Assembly: GCA_000964245.1 (NCBI GenBank) | Contig: LANB01000001.1 | Location: 1,405,501-1,469,500, forward strand | Reading direction: 5' to 3' | Length of the DNA: 64,000 nucleotides | DNA from: Cellvibrionaceae bacterium 1162T.S.0a.05 | Lineage (GTDB): Bacteria > Pseudomonadota > Gammaproteobacteria > Pseudomonadales > Cellvibrionaceae | Shown here: positions 18,635 to 27,333 of the stretch, in pieces | How the letters are laid out: every line of letters starts with the position of its first letter | How positions within the stretch are numbered: position 1 is the stretch's first letter | Made by a program: the position numbers and the translations under genes | Notes under the pieces: generated by a model | The model's input: only the letters and a program-made list of their open reading frames with translations | Database searches by the model: none | Told to the model about the DNA's origin: nothing

Positions 18635-19515
18635 GTACAGTGGACAGTTTCGACTTCGCGAGCCATGCAAATGAGCGTTTACAGTTCACGATTTTCCTCG
18701 GCATCGCACTCAACGCCTTGATCATATTTGGTGTCGGTTCCAGCATGGATGTCGGCGATAAATTTGCACCGACGTTGAACATCACGCTTGCGACGCACAA
18801 ATCGAATGAAGAGCCCGAGCGCGCCGACTTCATTGCACAACACAACCAGGAAGCCAGTGGCACAGAAAAAGACATCCACGAACTGACAACCACCAAAATG
18901 GCCGATATCGCCGATGTACACATCCGTGAAGTCAGCCCCGAAGCGGAAACACGGGCACGCGTGTTACAGGAGAACGATTTACAGGTCGTCGACGCCAGCA
19001 GCGCCCAGCGCAAGTACAGTCAGGCGAAAGCGGATAACTTCGAGAAAACCGAAAAAGAAATGCCCGGCGAAGAAGTGGATGTCGAACAGAGCGACCCGGA
19101 AATCGCCAGCTTGCGTGCCAAGCTCGACCGTCTCAAACAGGAGCTTGCCAAGCAACCTCGCATTCGCCGCTTAACATCGGTATCGACCAAATCGTCTTTC
19201 GAGGCAGCTTACCTCAACAACTGGACCCTTAAAATCGAGGGCGTGGGAAATCGCCACTTTCCCGAACAGGCCTTACGCGATGGCATTTTTGGCGCCTTGC
19301 GCATGTCCGTGCTGCTGCGTGCAGACGGCTCTGTGGAAGACATCGAGATCCTGCAAAGCTCGGGTCATCACATGCTGGATGAAGCCGCATTGCAAATTGT
19401 TAAGTTGTCCTCACCTTTCCCGCGCTTCCCCAAGGAAATAACCCGTAACACGGACAAACTGGAAATCATCCGCACCTGGAAATTCGAGATTACCGGTTTG
19501 AGCACGTCCAACTAA
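18631..19515 (+). CDS. Energy transducer TonB family protein (PA0406/TonB3 type)
   Basis: Inner-membrane protein of 294 residues: one N-terminal helix (FTIFLGIALNALIIFGVG, about 18-35), a charged periplasmic region with coiled-coil character (LRAKLDRLKQELAKQ about 152-166), and a C-terminal TonB domain (YLNNWTLKIEGVGNRHFPEQ...VLLRADGSVEDIEILQSSG). It lacks the proline-rich spacer of classical TonB. The start is TTG 18631 overlapping the gshB stop; GTG 18640 is an alternative. In Pseudomonas the TonB between gshB and yqgE is needed for normal twitching. No ExbBD genes are in the window. Confidence 0.85.
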   Translation: MSTVDSFDFASHANERLQFTIFLGIALNALIIFGVGSSMDVGDKFAPTLNITLATHKSNEEPERADFIAQHNQEASGTEKDIHELTTTKMADIADVHIREVSPEAETRARVLQENDLQVVDASSAQRKYSQAKADNFEKTEKEMPGEEVDVEQSDPEIASLRAKLDRLKQELAKQPRIRRLTSVSTKSSFEAAYLNNWTLKIEGVGNRHFPEQALRDGIFGALRMSVLLRADGSVEDIEILQSSGHHMLDEAALQIVKLSSPFPRFPKEITRNTDKLEIIRTWKFEITGLSTSN

Positions 19516-19610
19516 GCCCTGGTGGCCCTGACACAAATCCATAAAATTTGGGTACAAATAAGCGCCATCTACCCCTTGAATTCTTTTTTTTCAGGCGCAT
19601 ACTGGGATCT

Positions 19611-20195
19611 ATGGCAAGCAAAAAACCTCCTTTCACTGACAAGGACAAAAGCCTGCGTAATCACTTCCTGATTGCCATGCCTGGACTTGTCGACCCACAG
19701 TTCGCGCGCTCTGTGACTTACATTTGCGATCACAGTGAGCACGGTGCGATGGGTATTGTTTTGAACCATCCACTCGGCATAACCCTGAACGAAGTGTTCA
19801 GCCAGCTCTCACTCGACACGGACTCCTTGTCAGCTAACCTTCCGGTGCTGGCCGGTGGCCCGGTGAACACCCAACGCGGTTTTGTTTTACACCGCGACCA
19901 AGGCACCTGGGATTCCACACTCCGCATTACCTCTGAAATATGTCTGACGGCATCGCGCGATATCGTCGCAGCCATCGCAGACGATAACGGCCCCAAAAGC
20001 GCACAATTTGCACTTGGCTACGCGGGCTGGAATGCAGGCCAATTGGAAGAAGAAATTGCCAACAACGCCTGGCTTACCCTTGAAGCCGACAGCAGCATTA
20101 TCTTTGATACGCCCGTCGAACAACGCTGGGCAGCCGCGGCAAATCAGCTCGGCATAGACTTAAATCTCATCTCATCAACGGCAGGCCACGCCTGA
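19611..20195 (+). CDS. yqgE: YqgE/AlgH family protein
   Basis: Protein of 194 residues of the UPF0301/AlgH family. Signatures are LIAMPGLVDPQFARSVTYIC (about residues 20-39), HGAMGIVLNHPLG and GYAGWNAGQLEEEI. Molecular function is not established; AlgH was named from an alginate phenotype in Pseudomonas. ATG 19611 is preferred to an ATG at 19548, which would add 21 unrelated residues. The gene is three bases upstream of ruvX, the usual pairing. Confidence 0.9.
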   Translation: MASKKPPFTDKDKSLRNHFLIAMPGLVDPQFARSVTYICDHSEHGAMGIVLNHPLGITLNEVFSQLSLDTDSLSANLPVLAGGPVNTQRGFVLHRDQGTWDSTLRITSEICLTASRDIVAAIADDNGPKSAQFALGYAGWNAGQLEEEIANNAWLTLEADSSIIFDTPVEQRWAAAANQLGIDLNLISSTAGHA

Positions 20196-20198
20196 GGC

Positions 20199-20621
20199 AT
20201 GTCACAAACCTTATTGGCTTTTGATTTTGGCAGTAAAAGCATCGGTGTAAGCGCTGGCCAATCATCTCTCGCGGTTGCCAATGAATTACCGCCTTTACGC
20301 GCGAAAGACGGCATTCCGGATTGGTCGCAAATTGAAAATCTGATCAGTGAATGGCAACCTGAAAAATTGTTGGTGGGTTTGCCTTTGAATATGGATGGTT
20401 CGGATCAGGAAATGACGCGTCGTGCGCGTAAGTTTGCCAATCGTTTGCACGGGCGTTTTCGGCTTGAGGTTGAGTTGGTGGATGAACGCTTGTCGACAAT
20501 GGAAGCCAAGGAAATTGCAGCGGAGCGCGGATTTTCAGGTTCTTACAATAAAAATCCCGTGGACTCTATTGCGGCAAGATTGATTCTTGAGTCTTATTTT
20601 TCCGATTTTTCTTCTCAATAA
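20199..20621 (+). CDS. ruvX: RuvX/YqgF, pre-16S rRNA nuclease (Holliday-junction resolvase-like fold)
   Basis: RNase-H-fold protein of 140 residues implicated in 16S rRNA 5' maturation. Acidic residues of the fold are visible in [14 protein letters not shown] (first Asp), [12 protein letters not shown] and DERLSTMEA, with a C-terminal Asp in [16 protein letters not shown] lies just before ATG 20199. Last gene of the gshB-tonB-yqgE-ruvX run. Confidence 0.93.
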   Translation: MSQTLLAFDFGSKSIGVSAGQSSLAVANELPPLRAKDGIPDWSQIENLISEWQPEKLLVGLPLNMDGSDQEMTRRARKFANRLHGRFRLEVELVDERLSTMEAKEIAAERGFSGSYNKNPVDSIAARLILESYFSDFSSQ

Positions 20622-20706
20622 TTTCAAGTTCGTAACATAAGAATCTCGATCACGAGGTAACACCAACAATATAATTTTATCTATTCGATTCCGCGATATG
20701 CTTGCA

Positions 20707-20827
20707 GAACGCCGAGCGCGGGGTGATGCCTTGTGAAACCGTCGCCGCTTGGAGCGGCGTCGGAGCTACAGGGATGTATTTACTGCGTTTTCACAAGGCA
20801 TCACCCCGCGCTCGGCGTTCCCGCGAC
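20707..20827 (+). repeat. Family A intergenic hairpin element, copy 1
   Basis: A perfect 32-bp inverted repeat, 20707-20738 with 20789-20820, encloses a 50-base core. The core contains a small hairpin (gccgc-ttgga-gcggc) and the family block ggagctacagggatgta followed by tttactgcg. It lies between ruvX and the ECF sigma gene. The core and inner arm (ttgtgaaac / gttttcacaa) recur at 37542-37656 and 54985-55119, while the outer arms differ. A lone gatcacgagg at 20649-20658 resembles the left edge of the other two copies. No coding capacity. Confidence 0.85.
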
Positions 20828-20917
20828 TTATCCAAACCTTCAAAGCAAATTAAAAAACCGATTTAAACCTTTCACGCGACCAGGACGACTAAAGAGAAAA
20901 CAAATCGAAAACACACA

Positions 20918-21469
20918 ATGCTGGTAGAAACCACGGACTTACACGCACAGTTTGATGAAGCGACTTTTATCAAACGCGCACTGGAGGGCGACAAGGTCGC
21001 CTTCAAGGCGCTGTATGACCGCCACCTCCCGATGGTTTATGGCCTCGCATTACGATTAGTGAACGACGTGTCAGCAGCAGAGGAAGTGACCCAGGAAAGT
21101 TTCGTCAAGCTTTGGCAGAGTTTGCGAAACTTTAAAGGTGAGAGCCAATTGTCCACCTGGCTGCATCGGCTCACATCCAATACCGCGGTGGATTATTTGC
21201 GAAAGCAGCGCTCATGGTTGCAGGTGGTGAGAGAAAAGTTTGTAGAAGAAGAACCCACACAAGCACCACAACATGATGATGCGCGCGATTTAAACAAATT
21301 AATTCAGCGCCTGCCCGAACGCGCGCGTATCGTATTTGTACTGTCTGCGGTTGAAGGGTATCAACACGATGAAATTGCAAAGATCACGGGTATGGCAGTG
21401 GGCTCTTCCAAAGCGCAATTGAACCGTGCGCGTCGTTTACTGAAAGAATGGCTTGCTTATGAACACTGA
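20918..21469 (+). CDS. ECF-family RNA polymerase sigma factor (RpoE-like)
   Basis: Sigma factor of 183 residues. Region 2 includes AFKALYDRHLPMVYGLALRL and EVTQESFVKLWQ (about 30-72) with STWLHRLTSNTAVDYLRKQR; region 4 is RLPERARIVFVLSAVEGYQHDEIA with KITGMAVGSSKAQLNRARR (helix-turn-helix, about 155-173). It directs transcription of a small regulon in response to an envelope or surface cue. ATG 20918. The last 11 bases overlap the next gene, an anti-sigma candidate, which is the usual arrangement. No promoter sharing a recognisable ECF -35 was identified upstream. Confidence 0.9.
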   Translation: MLVETTDLHAQFDEATFIKRALEGDKVAFKALYDRHLPMVYGLALRLVNDVSAAEEVTQESFVKLWQSLRNFKGESQLSTWLHRLTSNTAVDYLRKQRSWLQVVREKFVEEEPTQAPQHDDARDLNKLIQRLPERARIVFVLSAVEGYQHDEIAKITGMAVGSSKAQLNRARRLLKEWLAYEH

Positions 21470-21953
21470 TGACGAATTAACAAGGGACGCTAAAAAACTA
21501 AAGAGCGATGCGCTTCCTGAACGGGATTTATGGTCAGACATTGAGGCGAGACTCGACGCTCAACCAAAGGCAAATGTTCGCTGGACGTATATCGCGGCGG
21601 CCGCTTGTTTATTAACAGTTTTTATTGCCGGCCTCAGCTGGAGAAATTTTTATGAAACGCAACAACGCAACGCTTTTCTTGTCGAGTTGCAACAACAACA
21701 TCAGCAACAACTTCGTTACTTGTACAGCAATTTTGAAGATCAGGAAGCACTGGCAGGCAACTGGCAGGAACAGCTCGCTGAGCTGGAAAGTGCCGCCCAG
21801 GAAATTCTTAAGGCATTGGAAGATGACCCACAAAATATTGATCTTCTGAAGATGCTAATGCGTGTTTACCAACAAAAATTGATGTTGGTAGAGCGCGTAC
21901 ACAACCCTAAATGGCAATATATTTATCAATCTCAAGGCAAGGTGGCGTTATGA
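21459..21953 (+). CDS. Single-pass membrane protein, probable anti-sigma factor
   Basis: Protein of 164 residues with an acidic cytoplasmic N-terminus (about 1-40), one transmembrane helix (WTYIAAAACLLTVFIAGLSW, about 42-61) and a glutamine/glutamate-rich coiled-coil periplasmic part (about 65-145). There is no zinc-binding HXXXCXXC motif, so it is not a ZAS-type anti-sigma. The anti-sigma role is inferred from topology and from its overlap with the sigma gene. It starts at ATG 21459 within the sigma gene's last codons and its stop overlaps the next ATG (TTATGA at 21949-21953), indicating tight translational coupling of all three genes. Confidence 0.7.
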   Translation: MNTDDELTRDAKKLKSDALPERDLWSDIEARLDAQPKANVRWTYIAAAACLLTVFIAGLSWRNFYETQQRNAFLVELQQQHQQQLRYLYSNFEDQEALAGNWQEQLAELESAAQEILKALEDDPQNIDLLKMLMRVYQQKLMLVERVHNPKWQYIYQSQGKVAL

Positions 21954-22912
21954 AACGATGGCTTCCCAATGTATTTTTATTTTTTATTAGCACTTCGGTT
22001 ATTTTTATTTCGCTGGCCACAACTGCGGCGCTTGCCGGAGAAAAAGTTGATCAAACGCTAGAGTTTATCGAGGGCGGAAAAGTCTCCATCTCGAATGTGA
22101 ATGGCGAAATCAAGGTGTCAGGATGGAATAAACAAGAAGTGCGCGTTGTAGGCGAACTCAGCGATCGCAATAAGGAATTTACATTTAAACGCAATAATTC
22201 GCGCATGCTCATAGAAATGCTTGATAAATCGGGCTGGGGTGGCAAGGGCGATGATCTGGAAATTTTTGTACCGATAATGAGCGAAATTGAATTTGAAAGC
22301 CCTAATTCAAAATTTACTCTCGATACCATCAAGGGAAAAATAGATCTCGACGCAGTCAATGGCAACATTGAAGTCAATGATATTGAAGGCCGGGTGAAAA
22401 TTGAAGTCGTCAACGGCAATATTGTCTGCAAGGACATTGATGGTGATATTGACCTTGAAACTGTAAACGGAAATATCATCGCTAGCGCCATCAAGAGTGA
22501 ACACGGTGAATTCGAGGCCGTGAATGGAAATATTGAGGTAGAAGGGCACATTGTCGACTTTTCAGCTGAAACTGTGTCCGGCAATATCAAAGCCAGAATT
22601 AAAAATCTCAATACTATGGAAGTGGAATCCGTATCAGGGAATGCAGAATTGGAGCTCGGATTTTCTGGGGAACCGGAATTGCATGTGAATACGGTTTCTG
22701 GTGGTGTGAATGTGTTTTTCCTTAACGAACCTTCTGCACATTTTGATATCACCACACATACAGGTGGCAATATTAGCAACGCCCTCAGTGACGACAAAGC
22801 ACAAAAAGCCCAATACGGACCTTCTCGAAGCTTGAATTTCAGTCACAAGGGTGGCAAAGGGAAAGTCGCAATCAGCACCTTGCACGGGGATGTGGTGATC
22901 AAGAACAAATAA
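21950..22912 (+). CDS. Exported DUF4097-type beta-repeat protein
   Basis: Protein of 320 residues with a signal peptide (KRWLPN, a hydrophobic core, then cleavage near ALAG, about residue 31). The rest is a regular beta repeat with period of about 20 residues: ISNVNGEIKVSGW, LDAVNGNIEVNDIEG, IEVVNGNIVCKDIDG, LETVNGNIIAS, FEAVNGNIEVEG and AETVSGNIKAR. This is the DUF4097 pattern, a right-handed beta-helix-like fold of unknown function. As third gene of a sigma/anti-sigma unit it is likely part of the signal or its envelope output; that is inference. A terminator follows at 22934-22962. Confidence 0.8.
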   Translation: MKRWLPNVFLFFISTSVIFISLATTAALAGEKVDQTLEFIEGGKVSISNVNGEIKVSGWNKQEVRVVGELSDRNKEFTFKRNNSRMLIEMLDKSGWGGKGDDLEIFVPIMSEIEFESPNSKFTLDTIKGKIDLDAVNGNIEVNDIEGRVKIEVVNGNIVCKDIDGDIDLETVNGNIIASAIKSEHGEFEAVNGNIEVEGHIVDFSAETVSGNIKARIKNLNTMEVESVSGNAELELGFSGEPELHVNTVSGGVNVFFLNEPSAHFDITTHTGGNISNALSDDKAQKAQYGPSRSLNFSHKGGKGKVAISTLHGDVVIKNK

Positions 22913-22933
22913 ATTTGTCTTACACTCTATAAG

Positions 22934-22962
22934 AAAGGGCAAATAGTATTTGCTCTTTTTTT
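22934..22962 (+). terminator. Rho-independent terminator of the ECF sigma operon
   Basis: Stem aaagggcaaa / tttgctcttt with a tagta loop, followed by a run of T. It ends the sigma / anti-sigma / DUF4097 unit 22 bases past the stop and faces the convergent rlmJ. Confidence 0.75.
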
Positions 22963-22994
22963 CGCTTCAACTTTTAATTCACCTTCAACACTAA

Positions 22995-23834
22995 TCAGGT
23001 TTTAGGAATGAGCCAATCGCTCCGAAACCTTCCAGCCTCAGCGCCAAGAATACGATTTAACTGTTTGAGTAGCTCAATAATCAATTCATCCATTTTCCAG
23101 GGCAGATTGATAAACGCCATACCACTTCCATACATGCCAGTGTCTTCATTTTGTTTTTCAACTTGAAGCTCAGCGATAAACACATTAGGCGGTTGTAACT
23201 TAACCAGGTTTTTGAGTAATCGTTCTGATTGATCACGGCGTCTGGCGAGCAGGGGGTACCAGAGGCAATACACACCGACGGGCCATTTACTTTGCAATTT
23301 TCCTAACAAATTCACAACCGCGTCATACTCGCTGGCTTGTTCGTAGGGGGGGTCGATTAGCATCACACCGCGACGCGGCGTGGGGGGGCAAAGTGCCAAC
23401 GCCGCTTCAAAGGCATCGCGATGGTGAATGGCTGTGCGCTTGTCAGCGGCAAGGTGCCTTTTCAGAACCTCTATTTCAGTGTTGTGGCGTTCAATCAAAA
23501 CCAATCGATCTTGCGCACGTAACATTCTTGCCGCGATAGTGGGTGAGCCCGGGTAGAGGTTTTGTTCACGAAAGTTTGCGATCAAGGTGTAATAGTCTTC
23601 CAGTAAGGGCGAAGGCGCGGGATAGGCGAGCAAACGCTCAATACCACTGTGGAATTCCCGATTCTTCTGTGCCATCTCGCCCTTTAACGAATAGAGCCCA
23701 GCAGCCGCGTGCGTATCGATATAGGTCAGGGCTTTGTCTTTCTGTCGCAGTGTTTGCAGGAGTAAACACAGGCAGGCGTGTTTCAACACATCGGCGTGGT
23801 TGCCGGCGTGGTAGGCGTGGCGGTAACTGAGCAT
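22995..23834 (-). CDS. rlmJ: RlmJ, 23S rRNA (adenine-2030-N6)-methyltransferase
   Basis: Methyltransferase of 279 residues (E. coli 280). It begins MLSYRHAYHAGNHADVLKH, the hallmark N-terminus, has DTHAAAGLY (SAM-binding) and the N6-adenine catalytic motif DPPYEQ at about residue 164. ATG 23832-23834 is chosen because the family starts there; 22 upstream codons in the same frame are not conserved. Monocistronic on the minus strand. Confidence 0.94.
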   Translation of the reverse strand: MLSYRHAYHAGNHADVLKHACLCLLLQTLRQKDKALTYIDTHAAAGLYSLKGEMAQKNREFHSGIERLLAYPAPSPLLEDYYTLIANFREQNLYPGSPTIAARMLRAQDRLVLIERHNTEIEVLKRHLAADKRTAIHHRDAFEAALALCPPTPRRGVMLIDPPYEQASEYDAVVNLLGKLQSKWPVGVYCLWYPLLARRRDQSERLLKNLVKLQPPNVFIAELQVEKQNEDTGMYGSGMAFINLPWKMDELIIELLKQLNRILGAEAGRFRSDWLIPKT

Positions 23835-24006
23835 GAATCGGGCTTCGGTGGGTGGCAGGGAAAATCGCGCGGAGTCTACTGTTCCGCGCACTTTTAGCAC
23901 AATCGAAATTTATGGCAGGCGATAAACGGTTGATAAGTCATTCGTAGCGCCCTGGACCGTCATGACGCCGGGAAAACCGCACAATTGGCCTGCCACCTCT
24001 TGATTA

Positions 24007-24019
24007 TTGGTATTACCAC
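24007..24019 (+). promoter_or_regulatory. Palindromic operator candidate upstream of the GH28 gene
   Basis: TTGGTATTACCAC contains the perfect palindrome TGGTA-T-TACCA. It lies 48-60 bases before the GH28 ATG, inside a weak putative promoter (TTGATT at 24000-24005, N18, TTAAAT). The same half-sites occur at 35223-35235 and 35258-35270 by the pectate lyase promoter. E. coli UxuR/ExuR, GntR-family regulators of hexuronate genes, bind palindromes with a TTGGTATACCAA core, so a uronate-responsive GntR regulator is a plausible binder. Confidence 0.65.
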
Positions 24020-24066
24020 ATAGTTAAATTGACCTTACTGTCATTTCGCTGAATTCTGGAGGCCCC

Positions 24067-25407
24067 ATGCACGTTCGCCCCTTAACATTGATCATTCTGG
24101 TACTACTTGCTACCCACGCAAACGCAAAAGACTGGCTAAGCCCGGCCGAAATCGAACAAGCCATTGCCTTGCCCCGGATTCCCGATCGTACTTTTTCTAT
24201 CTCCGACTTTGGCGCACAGCAAGAAAATGCCTTGCCAGCGATTCGCGATGCGATTCAAAAAGCAAGCAACGCGGGCGGCGGCAAGGTGATCATCCCCAAA
24301 GGGCGCTGGTTGGTGAAGGGGCCAATTCATTTAAAAAGCAGAATCGAATTGCATTTGCAAAAGGGCAGCCACCTCTTGTTTTCACCTGAACCTGCCGACT
24401 ACCTCCCCACCGTGCTCACCCGCTGGGAGGGCACAGAGCTCTATACCTATTCCCCACTCATTTATGCCGCTGATGTCGAAGACGTGGCCATTACCGGTGA
24501 GGGCACACTCGATGGCAACGTCGACAGCCAATTCAAACTTTGGCACGGCGAACAGGAAGACGATATGCAAAAGCTCCGTCGTATGGGTGCAGGAGGCGTG
24601 CCGCGAGAAAAACGGGTGTTTGCAGAAGGCACGCATTTACGCCCGGCTTTCGTGCAATTTTTTCGCGCGAAACGGGTGTTGCTCGAAGGCTACAACATTA
24701 TTCATGCCCCTTTTTGGGTAAACCATCTTGTTTACACCGAGTCTGCGACGGTCAGAAAACTGCGCGTTGACAGTCACTTCCCCAACAACGACGGCCTGGA
24801 CATTGAGTCCAGTAATTTGGTGCTGGTGGAACACAATCTTTTTCGCACCGGTGACGACTCTGTGGTGGTCAAGAGCGGTCGCGATCTCGATGGCCGCACC
24901 GTTGGGATTCCAAGCAAAGATATACTCGTTCGCCATAACGACATGGGGGGTGAAGATGGGATTGCACTTGGGAGTGAAATGTCTGGCGGTATCAGCAATG
25001 TGTATTTTGATAACAACGTATTACGCAAAGGCTTGAGTGCGATTCGGTTTAAAGCGAACCTCGACCGCGGCGGCCTGGTAGAACATATTCGTGTAAGCAA
25101 TTTTAAAGTCGAAGCCTTTGAAACCCTGTTCTGGTTTCAACTCAATTACCCGGGTGAATTGGGCGGTAACTTTCCCTCGACTTACCGTGACATCGTTTTT
25201 GAAAATTTCCAGGTGGAGCAGGCCGGCGTATTTTTTGAAGTCCATGCGCCGGATGTTGCGCCGCTGGAGAACGTTACTTTCCGCAATATTGAAGTGAAGA
25301 AAAATGAGCAACCACTAATTCTGGAAAATGCCAGAGGGCTTCGCTTCGACAATGTTCTTATCGGCAGTCAGAAAATTAATGGCCAGCTTGATTGGTATGC
25401 ACACTAA
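24067..25407 (+). CDS. Secreted glycoside hydrolase family 28 enzyme (polygalacturonase type)
   Basis: Exported protein of 446 residues with a cleavable signal peptide (residues 1-20, ending THANA). The GH28 beta-helix starts at FSISDFGAQQENAL. Catalytic-region motifs are NNDGLDIESS (about 239-248), TGDDSVVVKSG (261-271, acid pair), ALGSEMSGG (about 300) where endo-enzymes have GHG, and RFKAN (about 326). The GSE variant and the N-terminal region with a substrate-channel insert favour an exo-acting or oligogalacturonide-specific enzyme; this is inferred. Strong GGAGG precedes ATG 24067. An operator-like palindrome is upstream and a terminator directly downstream. Confidence 0.88.
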   Translation: MHVRPLTLIILVLLATHANAKDWLSPAEIEQAIALPRIPDRTFSISDFGAQQENALPAIRDAIQKASNAGGGKVIIPKGRWLVKGPIHLKSRIELHLQKGSHLLFSPEPADYLPTVLTRWEGTELYTYSPLIYAADVEDVAITGEGTLDGNVDSQFKLWHGEQEDDMQKLRRMGAGGVPREKRVFAEGTHLRPAFVQFFRAKRVLLEGYNIIHAPFWVNHLVYTESATVRKLRVDSHFPNNDGLDIESSNLVLVEHNLFRTGDDSVVVKSGRDLDGRTVGIPSKDILVRHNDMGGEDGIALGSEMSGGISNVYFDNNVLRKGLSAIRFKANLDRGGLVEHIRVSNFKVEAFETLFWFQLNYPGELGGNFPSTYRDIVFENFQVEQAGVFFEVHAPDVAPLENVTFRNIEVKKNEQPLILENARGLRFDNVLIGSQKINGQLDWYAH

Positions 25408-25410
25408 ACG

Positions 25411-25438
25411 AAAGGCCTGCGATAAGCAGGCCTTTTTA
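25411..25438 (+). terminator. Rho-independent terminator after the GH28 gene
   Basis: Perfect 8-bp stem aggcctgc / gcaggcct with loop gataa and a following run of T, starting four bases after the GH28 stop codon. Confidence 0.88.
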
Positions 25439-25518
25439 TCTTGCGACGACTTTTTTTTGCGACAACTTTTTTTACGAAAACAGAGTTTCGCAATTTTTTA
25501 TTTCAACGTTCAGCAGGC

Positions 25519-26442
25519 TTAATTCGGCATACGTGTGACTGTGACGTATAAGGCATGCTGCGCAAATCGATGACTTTGATTCAGTGCAGAATCAGCGTAA
25601 CCATCATCGGCCGTGACCACACCGGGGTGCCGTGTCACCTGATTTGCAATATCATCCCGCGCCTCATTGAAACCTTCACCACCCGCAGCAGGCCCTGGCA
25701 CGGTCGTTGCGGTTTCGGTGTTGGCTTCTGTTCCCGCATCGTAAATTGGCAACCAGGCAGAGAGCGACTCACCCACTTTAAGCGAAGAAATATTCCAGCC
25801 GGTACTGCCAGTGAAAGCATCATTGGTGTTGACTGGCATTGATGCCAGGCTCAAAGCAAGATCACCGCGTGCAAACACTTCCGTCGCTAATTGCGCATTC
25901 AGGGATAGCATTAAGGAATCACCCGGTGCAAGAATGCCATCGGCCATGACAGATGAAAATGCGCTTTCTGCTTCTGCAATAAAAGCCGTGGGTGAACCTG
26001 ACTCCGCTAACATTTCCAAACCCGGTGAGGCGGCTTCACCAATGTGCCAGGCTTTGTATTCACCATCGTGCAGTAGTACAGCCAAGGGCGACAGCGGCTG
26101 ATTGTTAGTCAGATTTTTTACTTCGATGCTAAAGCTTACGCTGCTGGCATTTTCCAACTCCGCCAAACGCGCCTGCAGTTCGGCAACCATTGCAGCCAGT
26201 TCCGTGGCATCCACTGTGCCCACGCTCGCTTGAATATCAGCAAGCATTGTTGAAAGCGCCGTATTTTCTGTTTCGAGATTTTGAATGGCAGTTTCGAGGT
26301 TCGCAATGTCGTCCTGCAAACGATTGACGGCGGCATCATTATCGCCACCACAGGCAATTAAAGCGAAGGGCAGACTCACCAACGTCAGTCGCAGGGCGGC
26401 TTTTTTTGCAAATGCTTTTGTAAAAAAATGTTTAGTCAACAT
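25519..26442 (-). CDS. Spondin_N-domain lipoprotein with N-terminal coiled coil
   Basis: Lipoprotein of 307 residues: basic N-terminus, lipobox LIAC with Cys at residue 31, then a heptad-rich coiled coil (about 38-95, LQDDIANLETAIQNLETEN). The globular part begins FSIEVKNLTNNQPLSPLAVLLH (quoted to the family core) and continues with H..GEAASPGLEMLAESG, the Spondin_N pattern found in some marine bacterial exported proteins, and ends HALYVTVTRM. Function unknown in bacteria; a surface or matrix adhesive role is only suggested by the eukaryotic domain. GGAGG precedes ATG 26440-26442. It lies nine bases after a shorter paralogue. Confidence 0.75.
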   Translation of the reverse strand: MLTKHFFTKAFAKKAALRLTLVSLPFALIACGGDNDAAVNRLQDDIANLETAIQNLETENTALSTMLADIQASVGTVDATELAAMVAELQARLAELENASSVSFSIEVKNLTNNQPLSPLAVLLHDGEYKAWHIGEAASPGLEMLAESGSPTAFIAEAESAFSSVMADGILAPGDSLMLSLNAQLATEVFARGDLALSLASMPVNTNDAFTGSTGWNISSLKVGESLSAWLPIYDAGTEANTETATTVPGPAAGGEGFNEARDDIANQVTRHPGVVTADDGYADSALNQSHRFAQHALYVTVTRMPN

Positions 26443-26451
26443 GGCGCCCTC

Positions 26452-27165
26452 CTATTTTACAGTGACAACAACTTTTGCAATCGGATTGAGCCAACGGTGG
26501 ATGCGCGAGTCGATATCACTCACACCGCCTGTTGCATCAGTATCGCCGAGATTTCCGCGGTGCACGTGCACTGTTGTATTTTCTTCCGTACTGGTGACGC
26601 CACTACCACCGGTACCACCGTTCGCGCCCGGGTTAGCGGGAAAGCCCGGCATACCCGGCATGCCACCTGTATCGCCATTGAGGACTTCATCATTCGCTTC
26701 CGTACCGGCATCATAGCCCTGCAAATACAGTGTGTAGCGACCTGCCGCACTGGGAATAGGCCAGGCATCAAGACCAACAAAACCATCATTTGTAGGCAAT
26801 AACATGGCAACCAGACTCAAAACGTCCTGATTTTCGGTATCCCAATCGCTTAGCGATACACTGGCACCGGGAGCCAACAATCCCGACGCAGGGTTCTCTA
26901 CATTGAGTGCGCCTGCGGCATCAGTCATCGACACCAATCCGCTGATATCACCTCCCTCAGCCATTGCTTGCAATTCCATGCTGGCGTTTTCACCAACCTG
27001 AAATAAATGCATTTCACTATTGTGAGCACTAACCAACAAGGGCGTAAAATAAATACCGTGGCTTAAATTTGTAATTTCAATATCGAGTGTTTCCGCTTTC
27101 ACTGTGGCTGACATCGCCAGTGCGCTTACCAAAATTCCGCTAATAAATTTTCGTGACTTAAACAT
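26452..27165 (-). CDS. Spondin_N-domain exported protein
   Basis: Protein of 237 residues with a signal peptide (cleavage near VKA-ET, about residue 24). The domain starts LDIEITNLSHGIYFTPLLVS and shares with the downstream paralogue the pattern H..(I/V)GE.AS..L..MAE.G, a late LP(T/V)N(D/T).F.G..W segment and YDAGTEAN. An insert rich in Gly/Pro (MPGMPGFPANPGANGG, about 170-185) precedes the C-terminal strand AKVVVTVK. GGAG lies upstream of ATG 27163-27165. It is first gene of a two-gene minus-strand operon. Confidence 0.75.
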   Translation of the reverse strand: MFKSRKFISGILVSALAMSATVKAETLDIEITNLSHGIYFTPLLVSAHNSEMHLFQVGENASMELQAMAEGGDISGLVSMTDAAGALNVENPASGLLAPGASVSLSDWDTENQDVLSLVAMLLPTNDGFVGLDAWPIPSAAGRYTLYLQGYDAGTEANDEVLNGDTGGMPGMPGFPANPGANGGTGGSGVTSTEENTTVHVHRGNLGDTDATGGVSDIDSRIHRWLNPIAKVVVTVK

Positions 27166-27333
27166 GGGCTGACTCCTTGATCTTATTTGCAGAGCAAGCT
27201 TACTGAGCGGCTATCATGGGAGAATCACGAAATTCTAAAGTTTTTATCACATTGAAGATTTGAACGCGTGACTTGAGGCGCGTTGTAAAGCCGATTAAGC
27301 TTTAGGCCATAATAATTTTTAGCCGGAGTTCTT

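Noticed and set aside
22051-22797. Long minus-strand open frame opposite the DUF4097 gene
   Set aside because: Lacks a Shine-Dalgarno, has low-complexity composition and mirrors the repetitive VNGNI codons; the plus-strand gene has a signal peptide and coupled start.
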